32,316 nt of DNA from Myxococcota bacterium. Its GTDB lineage: Bacteria > Myxococcota_A > UBA9160 > UBA4427. The notes beneath the pieces are model-generated. The model was not told where the DNA came from. It did not search any database and saw only the letters and a program-made list of their open reading frames with translations. Below are positions 1 through 7,457 of this stretch, in pieces (position 1 is the first letter of the stretch; each line of letters opens with the position of its first letter). The stretch is taken from assembly GCA_028823175.1 (NCBI GenBank), contig JAPKBZ010000046.1, positions 1-32,316 on the forward strand, in the 5' to 3' direction. Made by a program: the position numbers and the translations under genes.

Positions 1-71
1 TTCGAACCCACGGTAGGTTTCCCTACACACGCTTTCCAAGCGTGCGCCTTAAGCCGCTCGGCCACCTCTCC
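1..71 (-). tRNA. tRNA-Ser(GGA), 3' end cut by window edge
   Basis: On the minus strand the gene begins with GGAGAGGTGGCCGAG at 71, the usual 5' end of a class II serine tRNA. The anticodon stem is CACGC/GCGTG around the loop TTGGAAA, giving anticodon GGA, which reads UCC and UCU. A long variable arm and the start of the T arm (GGGTTCGAA) follow. The 3' acceptor strand and any CCA lie outside the window. It is the last of three tandem serine tRNAs on this strand. Confidence 0.93.
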
Positions 72-107
72 GGAATCCCGGTCTCTTGCTCGCTTCCTCT
101 TCGTCGT

Positions 108-167
108 GGTCTTGGTCTGGGTCGTGGTCTGGGTCTTGGCCTTGGTCTTGGCCGTGGTCTGGGTCTT
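108..167. repeat. Hexanucleotide tandem repeat in tRNA spacer (about 10 units)
   Basis: Ten consecutive 6-bp units of the form GGYCKK (mostly GGTCTT, GGTCTG, GGTCGT, GGCCTT, GGCCGT) fill the spacer between tRNA-Ser(GGA) and tRNA-Ser(GCU). In forward frames this reads as Gly-Leu/Arg or Trp-Ser low-complexity peptide, which accounts for the apparent open frames here. I see no start, ribosome binding site or protein-like composition. The repeat probably arose by replication slippage. Confidence 0.85.
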
Positions 168-228
168 CTTGTTCTTCTTTTGGTCGCCTCGAGGCACACG
201 TCCCCGGTCCGGGGCCGCGCCGCGCGCC

Positions 229-316
229 TGGCGGAGAGGGAGGGATTCGAACCCTCGAACGGTTTCCCGTTACACCCTTAGCAGGGGCGCGCCTTCAGCC
301 ACTCGGCCACCTCTCC
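229..316 (-). tRNA. tRNA-Ser(GCU)
   Basis: Minus strand, from 316 to 229. The acceptor stem GGAGAGG pairs with CCTCTCC, the discriminator is G, and a CCA end is encoded at 231-229. The anticodon stem CGCCC/GGGTG (one G-T pair) encloses loop CTGCTAA, giving anticodon GCU for AGC and AGU codons. It has a long class II variable arm and the T loop GGTTCGAATCC. It is the middle gene of the three-tRNA array. Confidence 0.95.
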
Positions 317-420
317 GCGGGCACGGAACATACGATTTCGCGGCCCAAATCCCCACCCCGAAGCGCACTCCCCGACGCATTGCCCCAAGGGGAAGTTGGA
401 GGGCGAAACCACTCCTTCTA

Positions 421-508
421 TCTACCTGTCTACCTGTCGATCTACCTGTCGATCGGCCTTCCGGGTCTCTCGACCTTCCGGCCTCTCGGGGCGGACGGGG
501 CGGACGTG
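421..508. repeat. Short direct repeats in tRNA spacer
   Basis: The spacer between tRNA-Ser(UGA) and tRNA-Ser(GCU) is built of small direct repeats. There are three copies of TCTACCTG (421, 429 and 441) with TCGA between the second and third. Two copies of CCTTCCGG plus CTCTCG start near 457 and 474. Two copies of GCGGACG lie near 490-505. No gene is supported here. The units differ from those in the other spacer. Confidence 0.7.
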
Positions 509-594
509 GCGGAGAGGGTGGGATTCGAACCCACGAGAGCTTTCACTCTGGCGGTTTTCAAGACCGCTGCCTTCAACCGCTCGGCCACCTCTCC
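507..594 (-). tRNA. tRNA-Ser(UGA)
   Basis: Minus strand, from 594 to 507. Acceptor GGAGAGG pairs with CCTCTCC, discriminator G, encoded CCA at 509-507. The anticodon stem GCGGT/ACCGC encloses loop CTTGAAA, giving anticodon UGA for UCA and related codons. The variable arm is long and the T arm is GGGTTCGAATCCC. The anticodon is UGA, not UCA, and the acceptor stem is 7 bp, so this is not tRNA-Sec despite selB elsewhere in the window. It is the first gene of the array in the direction of transcription. Confidence 0.95.
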
Positions 595-1029
595 GTGATC
601 GACCAGGTCCTGGCCCACTGGCCAGCGCCCAGCACCCGGCCCCGCGATTGGGCGGCCAAGGGTACCCGAGATCGCCCGGTCGAACAGGGGCGGCCAGCGA
701 CTCCGGGCGCCGCACCGCCTACACTCCGCTCGGGGCAGCTGACCCCGGTCGCCGCACCGGGGGAAAGCGCGCTCTGCCCCCGGCCTGCTACGGGCCCGCG
801 CACCCGCCGCGCATTCGACACGCGGAGGCAAAGAGGCCTTGCACGCGACCGAAAAGGAAGTGAAAAGGAGCTTTTTCCCGAGCCGGCTCCCTTCTCCACC
901 CTGCCCGCGGCCCGGGACGCCCGGAAACCCGGCAAGACCCGGGCATGCGGCTTGCACTCCCGACCCTGGGGATCTCCGTTTTTCCCACCCGCGTACCGAT
1001 GAATTTCGTCCTAGGAGGAAAACGGACCC
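595..1029. other. 435-nt intergenic region between tRNA array and kinase operon
   Basis: This is the divergent region between tRNA-Ser(UGA) (minus) and the histidine kinase gene (plus), so promoters for both should lie here. I could not identify a convincing -35/-10 pair on either strand. A 7-bp inverted repeat (GCCCGGG at 910-916, CCCGGGC at 938-944) and a short direct repeat of GAAAAGGA near 850-870 are visible. The open frames crossing this stretch run through the tRNA genes and are not believable proteins. Confidence 0.6.
1013..1019 (+). promoter_or_regulatory. Strong ribosome binding site fixing a TTG start
   Basis: AGGAGGA at 1013-1019 lies about 11 nt before TTG at 1030. It supports the rare TTG start of the histidine kinase, because the residues that follow (a hydrophobic N-terminal segment) fit a membrane anchor. 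Confidence 0.75.
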
Positions 1030-3285
1030 TTGAGTTTGCGCACCACCCTCTTGATCGCGTTGGCTGTTAGCCTCGGGCTGGTGGGCGCCGTGGGCCTGGG
1101 CTCGTATTGGCTCAGCCGCGACCTCGAGGCCCGGGTCGACGCGCTGCAATCGCGATCGGGCACCGATCTCGCCCGCATCGACGTGCGCCAGCACGGCCTC
1201 GAGATCGAGGGCACCTGGGATAACGCGGGCTTCTTTCTCGCCCGGGAAATGGACGTGCTGCCCCGCATTCGGCGGCCCAAACTGCGCGGCCCCCTGCAAG
1301 CCGTCGACCCCGAGGCCGGCACGCTCCGGCTCTACGGCACCCCCATCGAGGTCGAGGCGGAAACCGAAATCACCTCGGCCACGGGCCAGGCCGAGAGCCT
1401 GGCCGATCTGCGCCCGGGCCAGCGCGTAGAGATCAGCGCCCGGGTGAGCGCGGGCCGCTGGCAGGCGCGCAAGATCAAGACCGGGGGCATCAAGGCGAGC
1501 AACAAGATCAAGGGCACCCCGACCCGGGTCGAGATCGACCTCGACGGCGGCTTCATCGAACTCCACGGCCTGCGCGTCGTGCTCGCCCCGGCCTCGGAAG
1601 CCTCAGCGGATAGCCCCCTGCGCGAGCTGCGCCTCACGAGCCTGGTGGTCATCGTGCTCCAGGATCTGCAATCCGCCGCGCGTGCGCTGGTGGCCGCGCC
1701 CGGCCACACGGATGCGGCCACGGCGGCGGCGGATCAGTTGGCTCAAGCCCTCGAGGCCCTGGGCTATTACGTCGACCAGTTGGAGCCGGCCCCGGCGGCA
1801 GCCGGCGGCGGCGAGCCCCCGGCCTCGTCCCTGGCCCGGCTCGGCCAGGAACTGAACGATCAGGCCGCGACGCTTCGGGGCCTGGTGAAGAGCGACCCGG
1901 CCGCGGCCGGCCGCTGGGTCGAAGAAGAGATCGAGCCCCAGATCGAGCGACGCATCATCCCGGCGGTCTACGCCTTGCGCGGCGAAGCCGAGGAATCCCT
2001 CAACGATCAGATCCGCGAGATCGGGATTCGCGCCAGCACGGCCCTGAGCGCGGCCATGGCCCTGGGCGGCTTCGCCGTGCTCGGTGTGCTCGGCCTCGGT
2101 GCGCTTCTCTACCGCGCCATCGACACCCCGGTTCGCGCCCTGCACGACGCGGCCGTCGAGCTCGGGCACGGGCATCTCGAAACCCGGGTCCACCTGCGCG
2201 CCAAGGGCGAGTTCGGCGTTCTCGCCGAGGCCTTCAACCGCATGGCCGAAGAGCTCGCGAGCACCACGGTCTCGGTCACGAGCCTCGAGAGCATCTTCGA
2301 TTCCATGGCGGGCATCCTGATCATGCTCGGCCCCGATCGCCGCATCCTCAACATCAATCGCGGCGCCCTCGAGTTCCTGGGCTATCCGCACGAAGAGCTC
2401 GTGGGCCGACCCTTCGATCAGGTCTGTGCACGCTCGGCCGATGCATCCTTGGAGAAGGCCCTGCGCCGGGCCGAAGAGGGCCTGGCCACGGTCGAGGAGC
2501 TCACCCTGGTGCGGCGCAATGGCTCGGCGGTGCTCGTGTCGTTTTCCGGGGCCAGCGTCCGGTCGGCCGGGGGCGCGGTCCAGGGCTATGTCTGCATCGC
2601 CCAGGATCTCACCGAGCACAAGCAGATCGAAGAGCAGGTTCGCTCCTCCCTCGCCGAGAAGGAGATCTTGCTCCGAGAGCTGCACCACCGGGTCAAGAAC
2701 AACATGCAGGTGGTTTCGAGCCTGCTCGCCGTTCAGGCCGCCTACTCATCGGATCCCCACACCACGCACGAACTCGAGGAAAGCCAGGGGCGGATCCAAT
2801 CCATGGCCCTGATCCACGAGCAGCTCCACCATTCGTCCGATCTGGCCCGCCTGGACGTCGGGGCCTACCTCGACTCCCTGGCCGCGCACCTCGCCCGCTC
2901 CTTCGGCGCGCCCGGGGCCATCGCGGTGAGTGTCGACCTCAAGCGGCCGCCCCCGGATCTCGACCAGGCCCTGGTCTGCGGCCTGATCGTCAACGAACTC
3001 GTGACCAACGCTCTCAAGCACGCCCTCAAACACGCCGCCGGGGGCGAGGGCCAGATCCACATCGACCTGCACGACGAGGCCAACGGGGGGCGAGTGCTCG
3101 AGGTTCGGGACAACGGCCCGGGCATGGATGCGGCCGCCCTCGAAGAGGAGCGAACCCTGGGGCTGACCCTTGTGACGACCCTGGCCAAGCAACTCGCCGG
3201 CCGGGTCAGCGTCGACACCCGCCAGGGCACGACTTTTCGGATCGAGTTTCCCGCGACGGAAGCCGGGCAGGAGACCCGGGGATGA
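1030..3285 (+). CDS. Membrane sensor histidine kinase (HisKA_2 type) with DUF5666-like sensor, HAMP and PAS
   Basis: This 751-aa protein should autophosphorylate on histidine and pass phosphate to a receiver domain. Its order is: TM1 (about 5-27), an extracytoplasmic region with a beta-rich DUF5666-like segment (about 82-185) and a helical part, TM2 (about 337-362), HAMP (365-413) and PAS (about 418-535). The dimerisation helix follows, with ELHHRVKNN at 550-558; H553 aligns with the phosphoacceptor of the HisKA_2/HWE group. The HATPase domain (655-745) carries NELVTNALKH and DNGPGMD. TTG at 1030 is chosen for the AGGAGGA upstream. The stop overlaps the next start as ATGA at 3282, so the two are translationally coupled and the receiver fused to a glycosyltransferase is the obvious partner. 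A DUF5666-like domain in a kinase sensor is unusual. The signal sensed is unknown. Confidence 0.9.
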   Translation: MSLRTTLLIALAVSLGLVGAVGLGSYWLSRDLEARVDALQSRSGTDLARIDVRQHGLEIEGTWDNAGFFLAREMDVLPRIRRPKLRGPLQAVDPEAGTLRLYGTPIEVEAETEITSATGQAESLADLRPGQRVEISARVSAGRWQARKIKTGGIKASNKIKGTPTRVEIDLDGGFIELHGLRVVLAPASEASADSPLRELRLTSLVVIVLQDLQSAARALVAAPGHTDAATAAADQLAQALEALGYYVDQLEPAPAAAGGGEPPASSLARLGQELNDQAATLRGLVKSDPAAAGRWVEEEIEPQIERRIIPAVYALRGEAEESLNDQIREIGIRASTALSAAMALGGFAVLGVLGLGALLYRAIDTPVRALHDAAVELGHGHLETRVHLRAKGEFGVLAEAFNRMAEELASTTVSVTSLESIFDSMAGILIMLGPDRRILNINRGALEFLGYPHEELVGRPFDQVCARSADASLEKALRRAEEGLATVEELTLVRRNGSAVLVSFSGASVRSAGGAVQGYVCIAQDLTEHKQIEEQVRSSLAEKEILLRELHHRVKNNMQVVSSLLAVQAAYSSDPHTTHELEESQGRIQSMALIHEQLHHSSDLARLDVGAYLDSLAAHLARSFGAPGAIAVSVDLKRPPPDLDQALVCGLIVNELVTNALKHALKHAAGGEGQIHIDLHDEANGGRVLEVRDNGPGMDAAALEEERTLGLTLVTTLAKQLAGRVSVDTRQGTTFRIEFPATEAGQETRG

Positions 3286-5009
3286 GCGCGAACGCGAACG
3301 CGAAAAAGATCTTGATCGTCGAAGACGAGATGCTCGTGCAATTGCATCTCGACCGCACGGTGGTCGGCATGGGGCACCAGGTCACCGCCAAGGTCCGCAC
3401 CGCTGCCGAGGCCATCGAGGCCGCCGAGCGTGAGCGCCCGGACCTGGCCCTCATCGACATCAATCTGCCCGGGCCCCGAGACGGGATCAGCCTGGCCCGG
3501 GAACTCATCGAGCGCTTCGGCTCGACCATCGTTTTCGCCACCGCCCACGCCGACGAGGAGACCCTCGACCGCGCGCAATCCGTGAGGGCCTCGGGCTATC
3601 TCGTCAAACCCTTTACCAGCGCCGAGCTGCGCGCGGCGATCAGCACGGCGGTGGCTTTTGAAACCGCCCATGCGGGCGCTCTTAGCAACGCCCATAGCGA
3701 CGCCGACGCCCGTACCAACCCCACAGCCGGGCCAGGGCGCACCGGCCGCGAAGAGCGGCCGTTCGGGCCGGGCACCCGGATGCTCTTTTATTCCCATGAC
3801 ACCTTCGGCATGGGGCATCTCCAGCGCTCGCTCAAATTGATCCAGGCCATCATGACCGGCCACCCCGACATCTCGCTGCTCCTGGTCACGGGCTCTTCGG
3901 TGGTCCATCGCTACGAGCTGCCCGCCGGGGCCGACTACGTCAAGTTGCCCGCGGTCCAGAAGGTGGGCAGCGACGATTACGCGTCGCGCAGCCTGTTGAT
4001 GTCGGGTTCCGGGGTGCGCAACCTGCGCACCAACTTGCTGCTTCGCATCGTGCGCGATTATGATCCCAACGTGCTCTTTGTCGATCACTCCCCCGCCGGC
4101 ATGCAGGGCGAAATGGTGCCCGCCCTCGAATGGCTGAGCGATCGTACCCGTTGCCGGCGCGTGCTCGGCATGCGCGATGTCACCGACGACGCCGCCAACG
4201 TGCGCGCCCTGTGGAAGAAGCAGGGGATCGACGACCTGATCGCCCGCCACTACGACGATCTCCTGATCTTCGGGGACAAGGCGATCTACGACCCCGTGCA
4301 GGAATACGGGCTGGGAAATCAGGCCGGTCCTAGGATCGAATACATGGGCTTCGTCTGCGAGAACTCCGAACCCGCGCCCGCGCCAAAGGCCTCACCCGGC
4401 GACCGACCCAAGGTGGCCGTCTCCATCGGCGGGGGCGACGGCGCGGTCTCCACCCTTTTCGCCTATCTCGACATGCTCGAGGAATTCGGCGACGCCCTGG
4501 ACGTCGAGAGCGAGATCCTCACCGGGCCCCTGATCGCCGACGACGACCTGTACAAGGTCCGCGAGCGCGCCCGGAACCTGCCCGTCACGATCACCAAATT
4601 CCTGCCCTCGACGGCTGAGTTCTTCGCCCACGCCGATCTCGTGGTGGCCACGGCGGGGTACAACACCGTGACCCAGATCTTCCGCTACGCAAAGCGCGCG
4701 CTGCTGGTGCCCCGGGTGCTCTACCGCCGGGAGCAACTCGTCCGATCCCGGCGTCTCGAGGAACTCGGGCTGGTGCACTGCTTGCACCCCATGGATATTT
4801 CACCCCAAAGAATGCACGCGGTGCTCGCCCGGGCCCTGGCCGACCCGGCCCAGCCCCTGGAGGAAGCCCGGCGCAGCGGCGCCATGCGCCTGGACGGCGC
4901 CGAGCGCTTCGCCGAGCATTGCGGCAAGTTCACGGTCAGCGTAGATCCAGGGGAGGACGCCGCGGCCGGGGGAAAAGATCCGGAACAAAATCCGGGAACG
5001 GAAGACTGA
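3282..5009 (+). CDS. Response-regulator receiver fused to MurG-like GT-B glycosyltransferase
   Basis: This 575-aa fusion has an N-terminal receiver domain (about 8-128). All key residues are present: E14-D15 acidic pocket, phosphoacceptor D59 in LIDINLPG, T87 and K109 in LVKPF. A roughly 35-residue linker rich in Ala, Thr and Pro follows. From about 167 (MLFYSHDTFGMGHLQRS) the protein matches a MurG/GT28-like predicted glycosyltransferase. Its Gly-rich entry is VSIGGGDG, and the nucleotide-sugar site motif TAGYNTVTQIF lies near 460. The start overlaps the upstream kinase stop (ATGA). The inference is that phosphorylation controls sugar transfer directly. Donor and acceptor cannot be read from the sequence. 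The frame is continuous through the linker, so I see no frameshift artefact. Confidence 0.88.
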   Translation: MSANANAKKILIVEDEMLVQLHLDRTVVGMGHQVTAKVRTAAEAIEAAERERPDLALIDINLPGPRDGISLARELIERFGSTIVFATAHADEETLDRAQSVRASGYLVKPFTSAELRAAISTAVAFETAHAGALSNAHSDADARTNPTAGPGRTGREERPFGPGTRMLFYSHDTFGMGHLQRSLKLIQAIMTGHPDISLLLVTGSSVVHRYELPAGADYVKLPAVQKVGSDDYASRSLLMSGSGVRNLRTNLLLRIVRDYDPNVLFVDHSPAGMQGEMVPALEWLSDRTRCRRVLGMRDVTDDAANVRALWKKQGIDDLIARHYDDLLIFGDKAIYDPVQEYGLGNQAGPRIEYMGFVCENSEPAPAPKASPGDRPKVAVSIGGGDGAVSTLFAYLDMLEEFGDALDVESEILTGPLIADDDLYKVRERARNLPVTITKFLPSTAEFFAHADLVVATAGYNTVTQIFRYAKRALLVPRVLYRREQLVRSRRLEELGLVHCLHPMDISPQRMHAVLARALADPAQPLEEARRSGAMRLDGAERFAEHCGKFTVSVDPGEDAAAGGKDPEQNPGTED

Positions 5010-5030
5010 AAACGGAAGAGGGTGGTTCGG

Positions 5031-6290
5031 GTGACGGAAAAGGAAACTCAAGCATCGGAAGCGGCCGCGGGGGCTCCCCGGGTGGGCTACGTGGTCAAGC
5101 GCTACCCGCGCTACTCCGAGACTTTCATTGTCAACGAATTACTCGCCCACCAGGAGGCGGGCGCCCCCGTCGACATCTTCGCCCTGCGCCCCTCCAACGA
5201 CAGCCATTTCCAGGACGCCATCGCCCGGGTGCGCTCCCCGGTCACCTTCCTGCCCCATTACGGCGTCAAGGCCAAGCATTTTTGGAAGACCCTTCACGAT
5301 TTTCGCAACGATATGAGCCGCCTTGAAACGGGGCTCGAAGCGGCCTGGGGCGGTGAGGTTGTCGAAGTGCGCCAGGCCATGATCCTGGCCCAGGCCGTCC
5401 TGAAGCGCGGCATCGATCACCTGCACGCGCATTTCGCCACGTCGTCGACCTCGGTGGCGCGCATGGCCGCGCGCTTCGCGGGCATCGGCTTCAGCTTCAC
5501 CGCCCACGCCAAAGATATCTTTCACGAGGACGTCGACCCGGGCGAGCTACTCACCAAGCTCAGCGACGCCGACGCCGTGGTCACGGTCAGCGATTTTAAC
5601 GTGGCGCACCTCGAAGAGGTGAGCGCCGGGCACCCCATCAACCTCGTGCGCATCTACAACGGCCTCGATCTCGAGACCTTTGGCTACGCCTCGCCCCTCG
5701 AGCGCGCACCGCGCATCATCGCCGTCGGGCGATTGGTCGAGAAGAAGGGCTTCGACGTTCTCATCGACGCTTGCGCGATCCTCGAGCGCCGGGGAGTCGC
5801 GTTCGAATGCGACATCATCGGCACCGGCGATCTCGAGGGCAAACTGCGGCGGCAGATCGAAGGCGCCGAGCTCCAGGGCCGGGTGCGCTTGCCCGGGCCC
5901 CTGGCGCAAAGCGAACTGCGCGCCCAGATCCAGGGCGCCGCCGTCATGGCCGCGCCCTGCATCGTCGGCGGCGACGGAAACCGCGACGGCCTGCCCACGA
6001 CCCTGCTCGAGGCCATGGCCCTGGGCACGCCCAGCGTCGCTACCGACGTCACGGGCATCCCCGAGGCGATCCGTCACGACGAGACCGGCGTGATCGTCGC
6101 CCAACACGATGCCGAGGCTCTGGCCGGCGCCCTTGAAGACCTGCTCGGCAACCCCGGAAAACGCGAAGCCCTGGCCCTGAAGGCCCGCACCCTCGTCGAG
6201 GACGAGTTCAATGTCACGGTGAGCGCCCAGCGCCTGCGCGCGGTCTTCGCGCAATCCGTGGCGCGCCGGGCCGAAGCGGGGAGCCGCTGA
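5031..6290 (+). CDS. Glycosyltransferase family 4 (WcaL/AmsK-like)
   Basis: A GT-B fold retaining glycosyltransferase of about 419 aa. The N-terminal domain shows VGYVVKRYPRYSETFIVNE, typical of exopolysaccharide GT4 enzymes of the WcaL group. The C-terminal domain shows VGRLVEKKGFDVLIDA (donor phosphate binding) and DGLPTTLLEAMALG, the E-x7-E-type motif with Asp at its first position. I chose GTG at 5031 because GAGGG at 5018-5022 sits 8 nt before it. GTG at 5022 in the same frame would add three residues. It begins about 20 nt after the receiver-GT stop, and its own stop overlaps the next start by one base (TGATG). It probably elongates a glycan in the cytoplasm; the acceptor is unknown. 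Confidence 0.88.
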   Translation: MTEKETQASEAAAGAPRVGYVVKRYPRYSETFIVNELLAHQEAGAPVDIFALRPSNDSHFQDAIARVRSPVTFLPHYGVKAKHFWKTLHDFRNDMSRLETGLEAAWGGEVVEVRQAMILAQAVLKRGIDHLHAHFATSSTSVARMAARFAGIGFSFTAHAKDIFHEDVDPGELLTKLSDADAVVTVSDFNVAHLEEVSAGHPINLVRIYNGLDLETFGYASPLERAPRIIAVGRLVEKKGFDVLIDACAILERRGVAFECDIIGTGDLEGKLRRQIEGAELQGRVRLPGPLAQSELRAQIQGAAVMAAPCIVGGDGNRDGLPTTLLEAMALGTPSVATDVTGIPEAIRHDETGVIVAQHDAEALAGALEDLLGNPGKREALALKARTLVEDEFNVTVSAQRLRAVFAQSVARRAEAGSR

Positions 6291-7456
6291 TGCGTGTCGC
6301 CTACGTGAGCGCCGACCCGGGCGTGCCGGTCTTCGGTTCCAAGGGATGCTCGGTGCACGTCCAAGAGGTGATCCGCGCCATGCGCCGGGCCGGGGTCGAA
6401 GTCGAACTCCACACCGTGCGCACCGGGGGCACCGCGCCGGCGGATCTCGAGAGCGTCGAGGTCTTCAAGATCGCTTTCGATCGCAAGGGCGGGCGGGAAG
6501 CCATCGAGGAGCGCGGCCTGGCGGCCAATGCCGACTTCACCGCCTCGCTTTCGGGCCGGCCGGCCTACGACATGGTCTACGAACGCTATTCGCTCTGGGG
6601 CCAGGCGGGCATGGAATTCGCGCGCGGCGCCGGGCTGCCCGGCATCCTCGAGGTCAATGCGCCTCTCGTGGAAGAGCAAGCCACCCACCGCACCCTCGTG
6701 CACCGCGACGAAGCCGAAGCCATCGCGACCCGGGTCTTCGGCCTGGCCAGCGGCGTGGTCGCGGTCTCGAGCGAAGCCCGGGAATACGTGTGCGCGAATG
6801 GGGGCGCCCCGGAAAGGGCGCACGTGGTTCCCAATGGCGTCGACCCCGGGCGCTTTGTACCCGCAGCGGCCGACGCCCCCGAGCGCCCGTTCAGCGTGGG
6901 CTTCGTCGGCAGCCTCAAGCCCTGGCACGATCTCACGACCCTGGTGGCGGGCTACGCGCTCCTGCTCGAGAGCCAGCCCGAGGCCCGGCTCATCATCGTG
7001 GGCGACGGGCCCGAACGCGAGCGCGTCGAAGAAAGCTTGGCCGCCGCTGGCGCCGAAGCGGGCGTGACCTTTTCCGGGGCCATCGCTCCGGCCGAGGTTC
7101 CCCAATGGATTCAAACCATGGATGTCGGCCTCGCCCCCTATGCCCGGGACGCCGCGCGCTATTTCTCACCGCTCAAGGTGCTCGAGTACATGGCCTCGGG
7201 GATTCCCGTGGTGGGCAGCCGCACCGGACAAATTCCCGAACTCGTCGAGGAGGGCGTCGCCGGGCTCTTGCACGAGGCCGAAGACGCCGCCGGGCTCGCC
7301 CAAGCCATGGACACCCTGGCCCGGGATCCCGAGGCGCGCAGCCGCATGGGCCAAGCGGCCCGGCGCTCGGTCATCGCCGAGCACTCGTGGGATAGCGTAG
7401 TCGCCACCACCCTCGGCCTGGCCCGGGATGCCGGCGGCGACGGAGGAAACGCCTGA
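6290..7456 (+). CDS. Glycosyltransferase family 4
   Basis: A 388-aa GT4 glycosyltransferase. The N-terminal Rossmann half begins MRVAYVSADPGVPVFGSKG, which fits an acceptor-binding GT-B domain. The C-terminal half has VGFVGSLKPWHDLTTL and FSPLKVLEYMASGIPVV, in which the Lys/Glu positions of the GT4 donor site are recognisable. ATG at 6290 overlaps the previous stop (TGATG), so translation is coupled. Its stop lies one base before the next ATG. It is the third glycosyltransferase in the operon; order of action and sugar specificity cannot be deduced. Confidence 0.88.
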   Translation: MRVAYVSADPGVPVFGSKGCSVHVQEVIRAMRRAGVEVELHTVRTGGTAPADLESVEVFKIAFDRKGGREAIEERGLAANADFTASLSGRPAYDMVYERYSLWGQAGMEFARGAGLPGILEVNAPLVEEQATHRTLVHRDEAEAIATRVFGLASGVVAVSSEAREYVCANGGAPERAHVVPNGVDPGRFVPAAADAPERPFSVGFVGSLKPWHDLTTLVAGYALLLESQPEARLIIVGDGPERERVEESLAAAGAEAGVTFSGAIAPAEVPQWIQTMDVGLAPYARDAARYFSPLKVLEYMASGIPVVGSRTGQIPELVEEGVAGLLHEAEDAAGLAQAMDTLARDPEARSRMGQAARRSVIAEHSWDSVVATTLGLARDAGGDGGNA

Positions 7457-7457
7457 G

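Noticed and set aside
507..594. tRNA-Sec candidate because of selB in the window.
   Set aside because: The anticodon is UGA (serine), not UCA, and the acceptor stem has the normal 7 bp.
42..1002. Several open frames running through the first kilobase.
   Set aside because: They cross three tRNA genes and simple repeats, have low-complexity or frame-shifted-looking composition and no ribosome binding sites.
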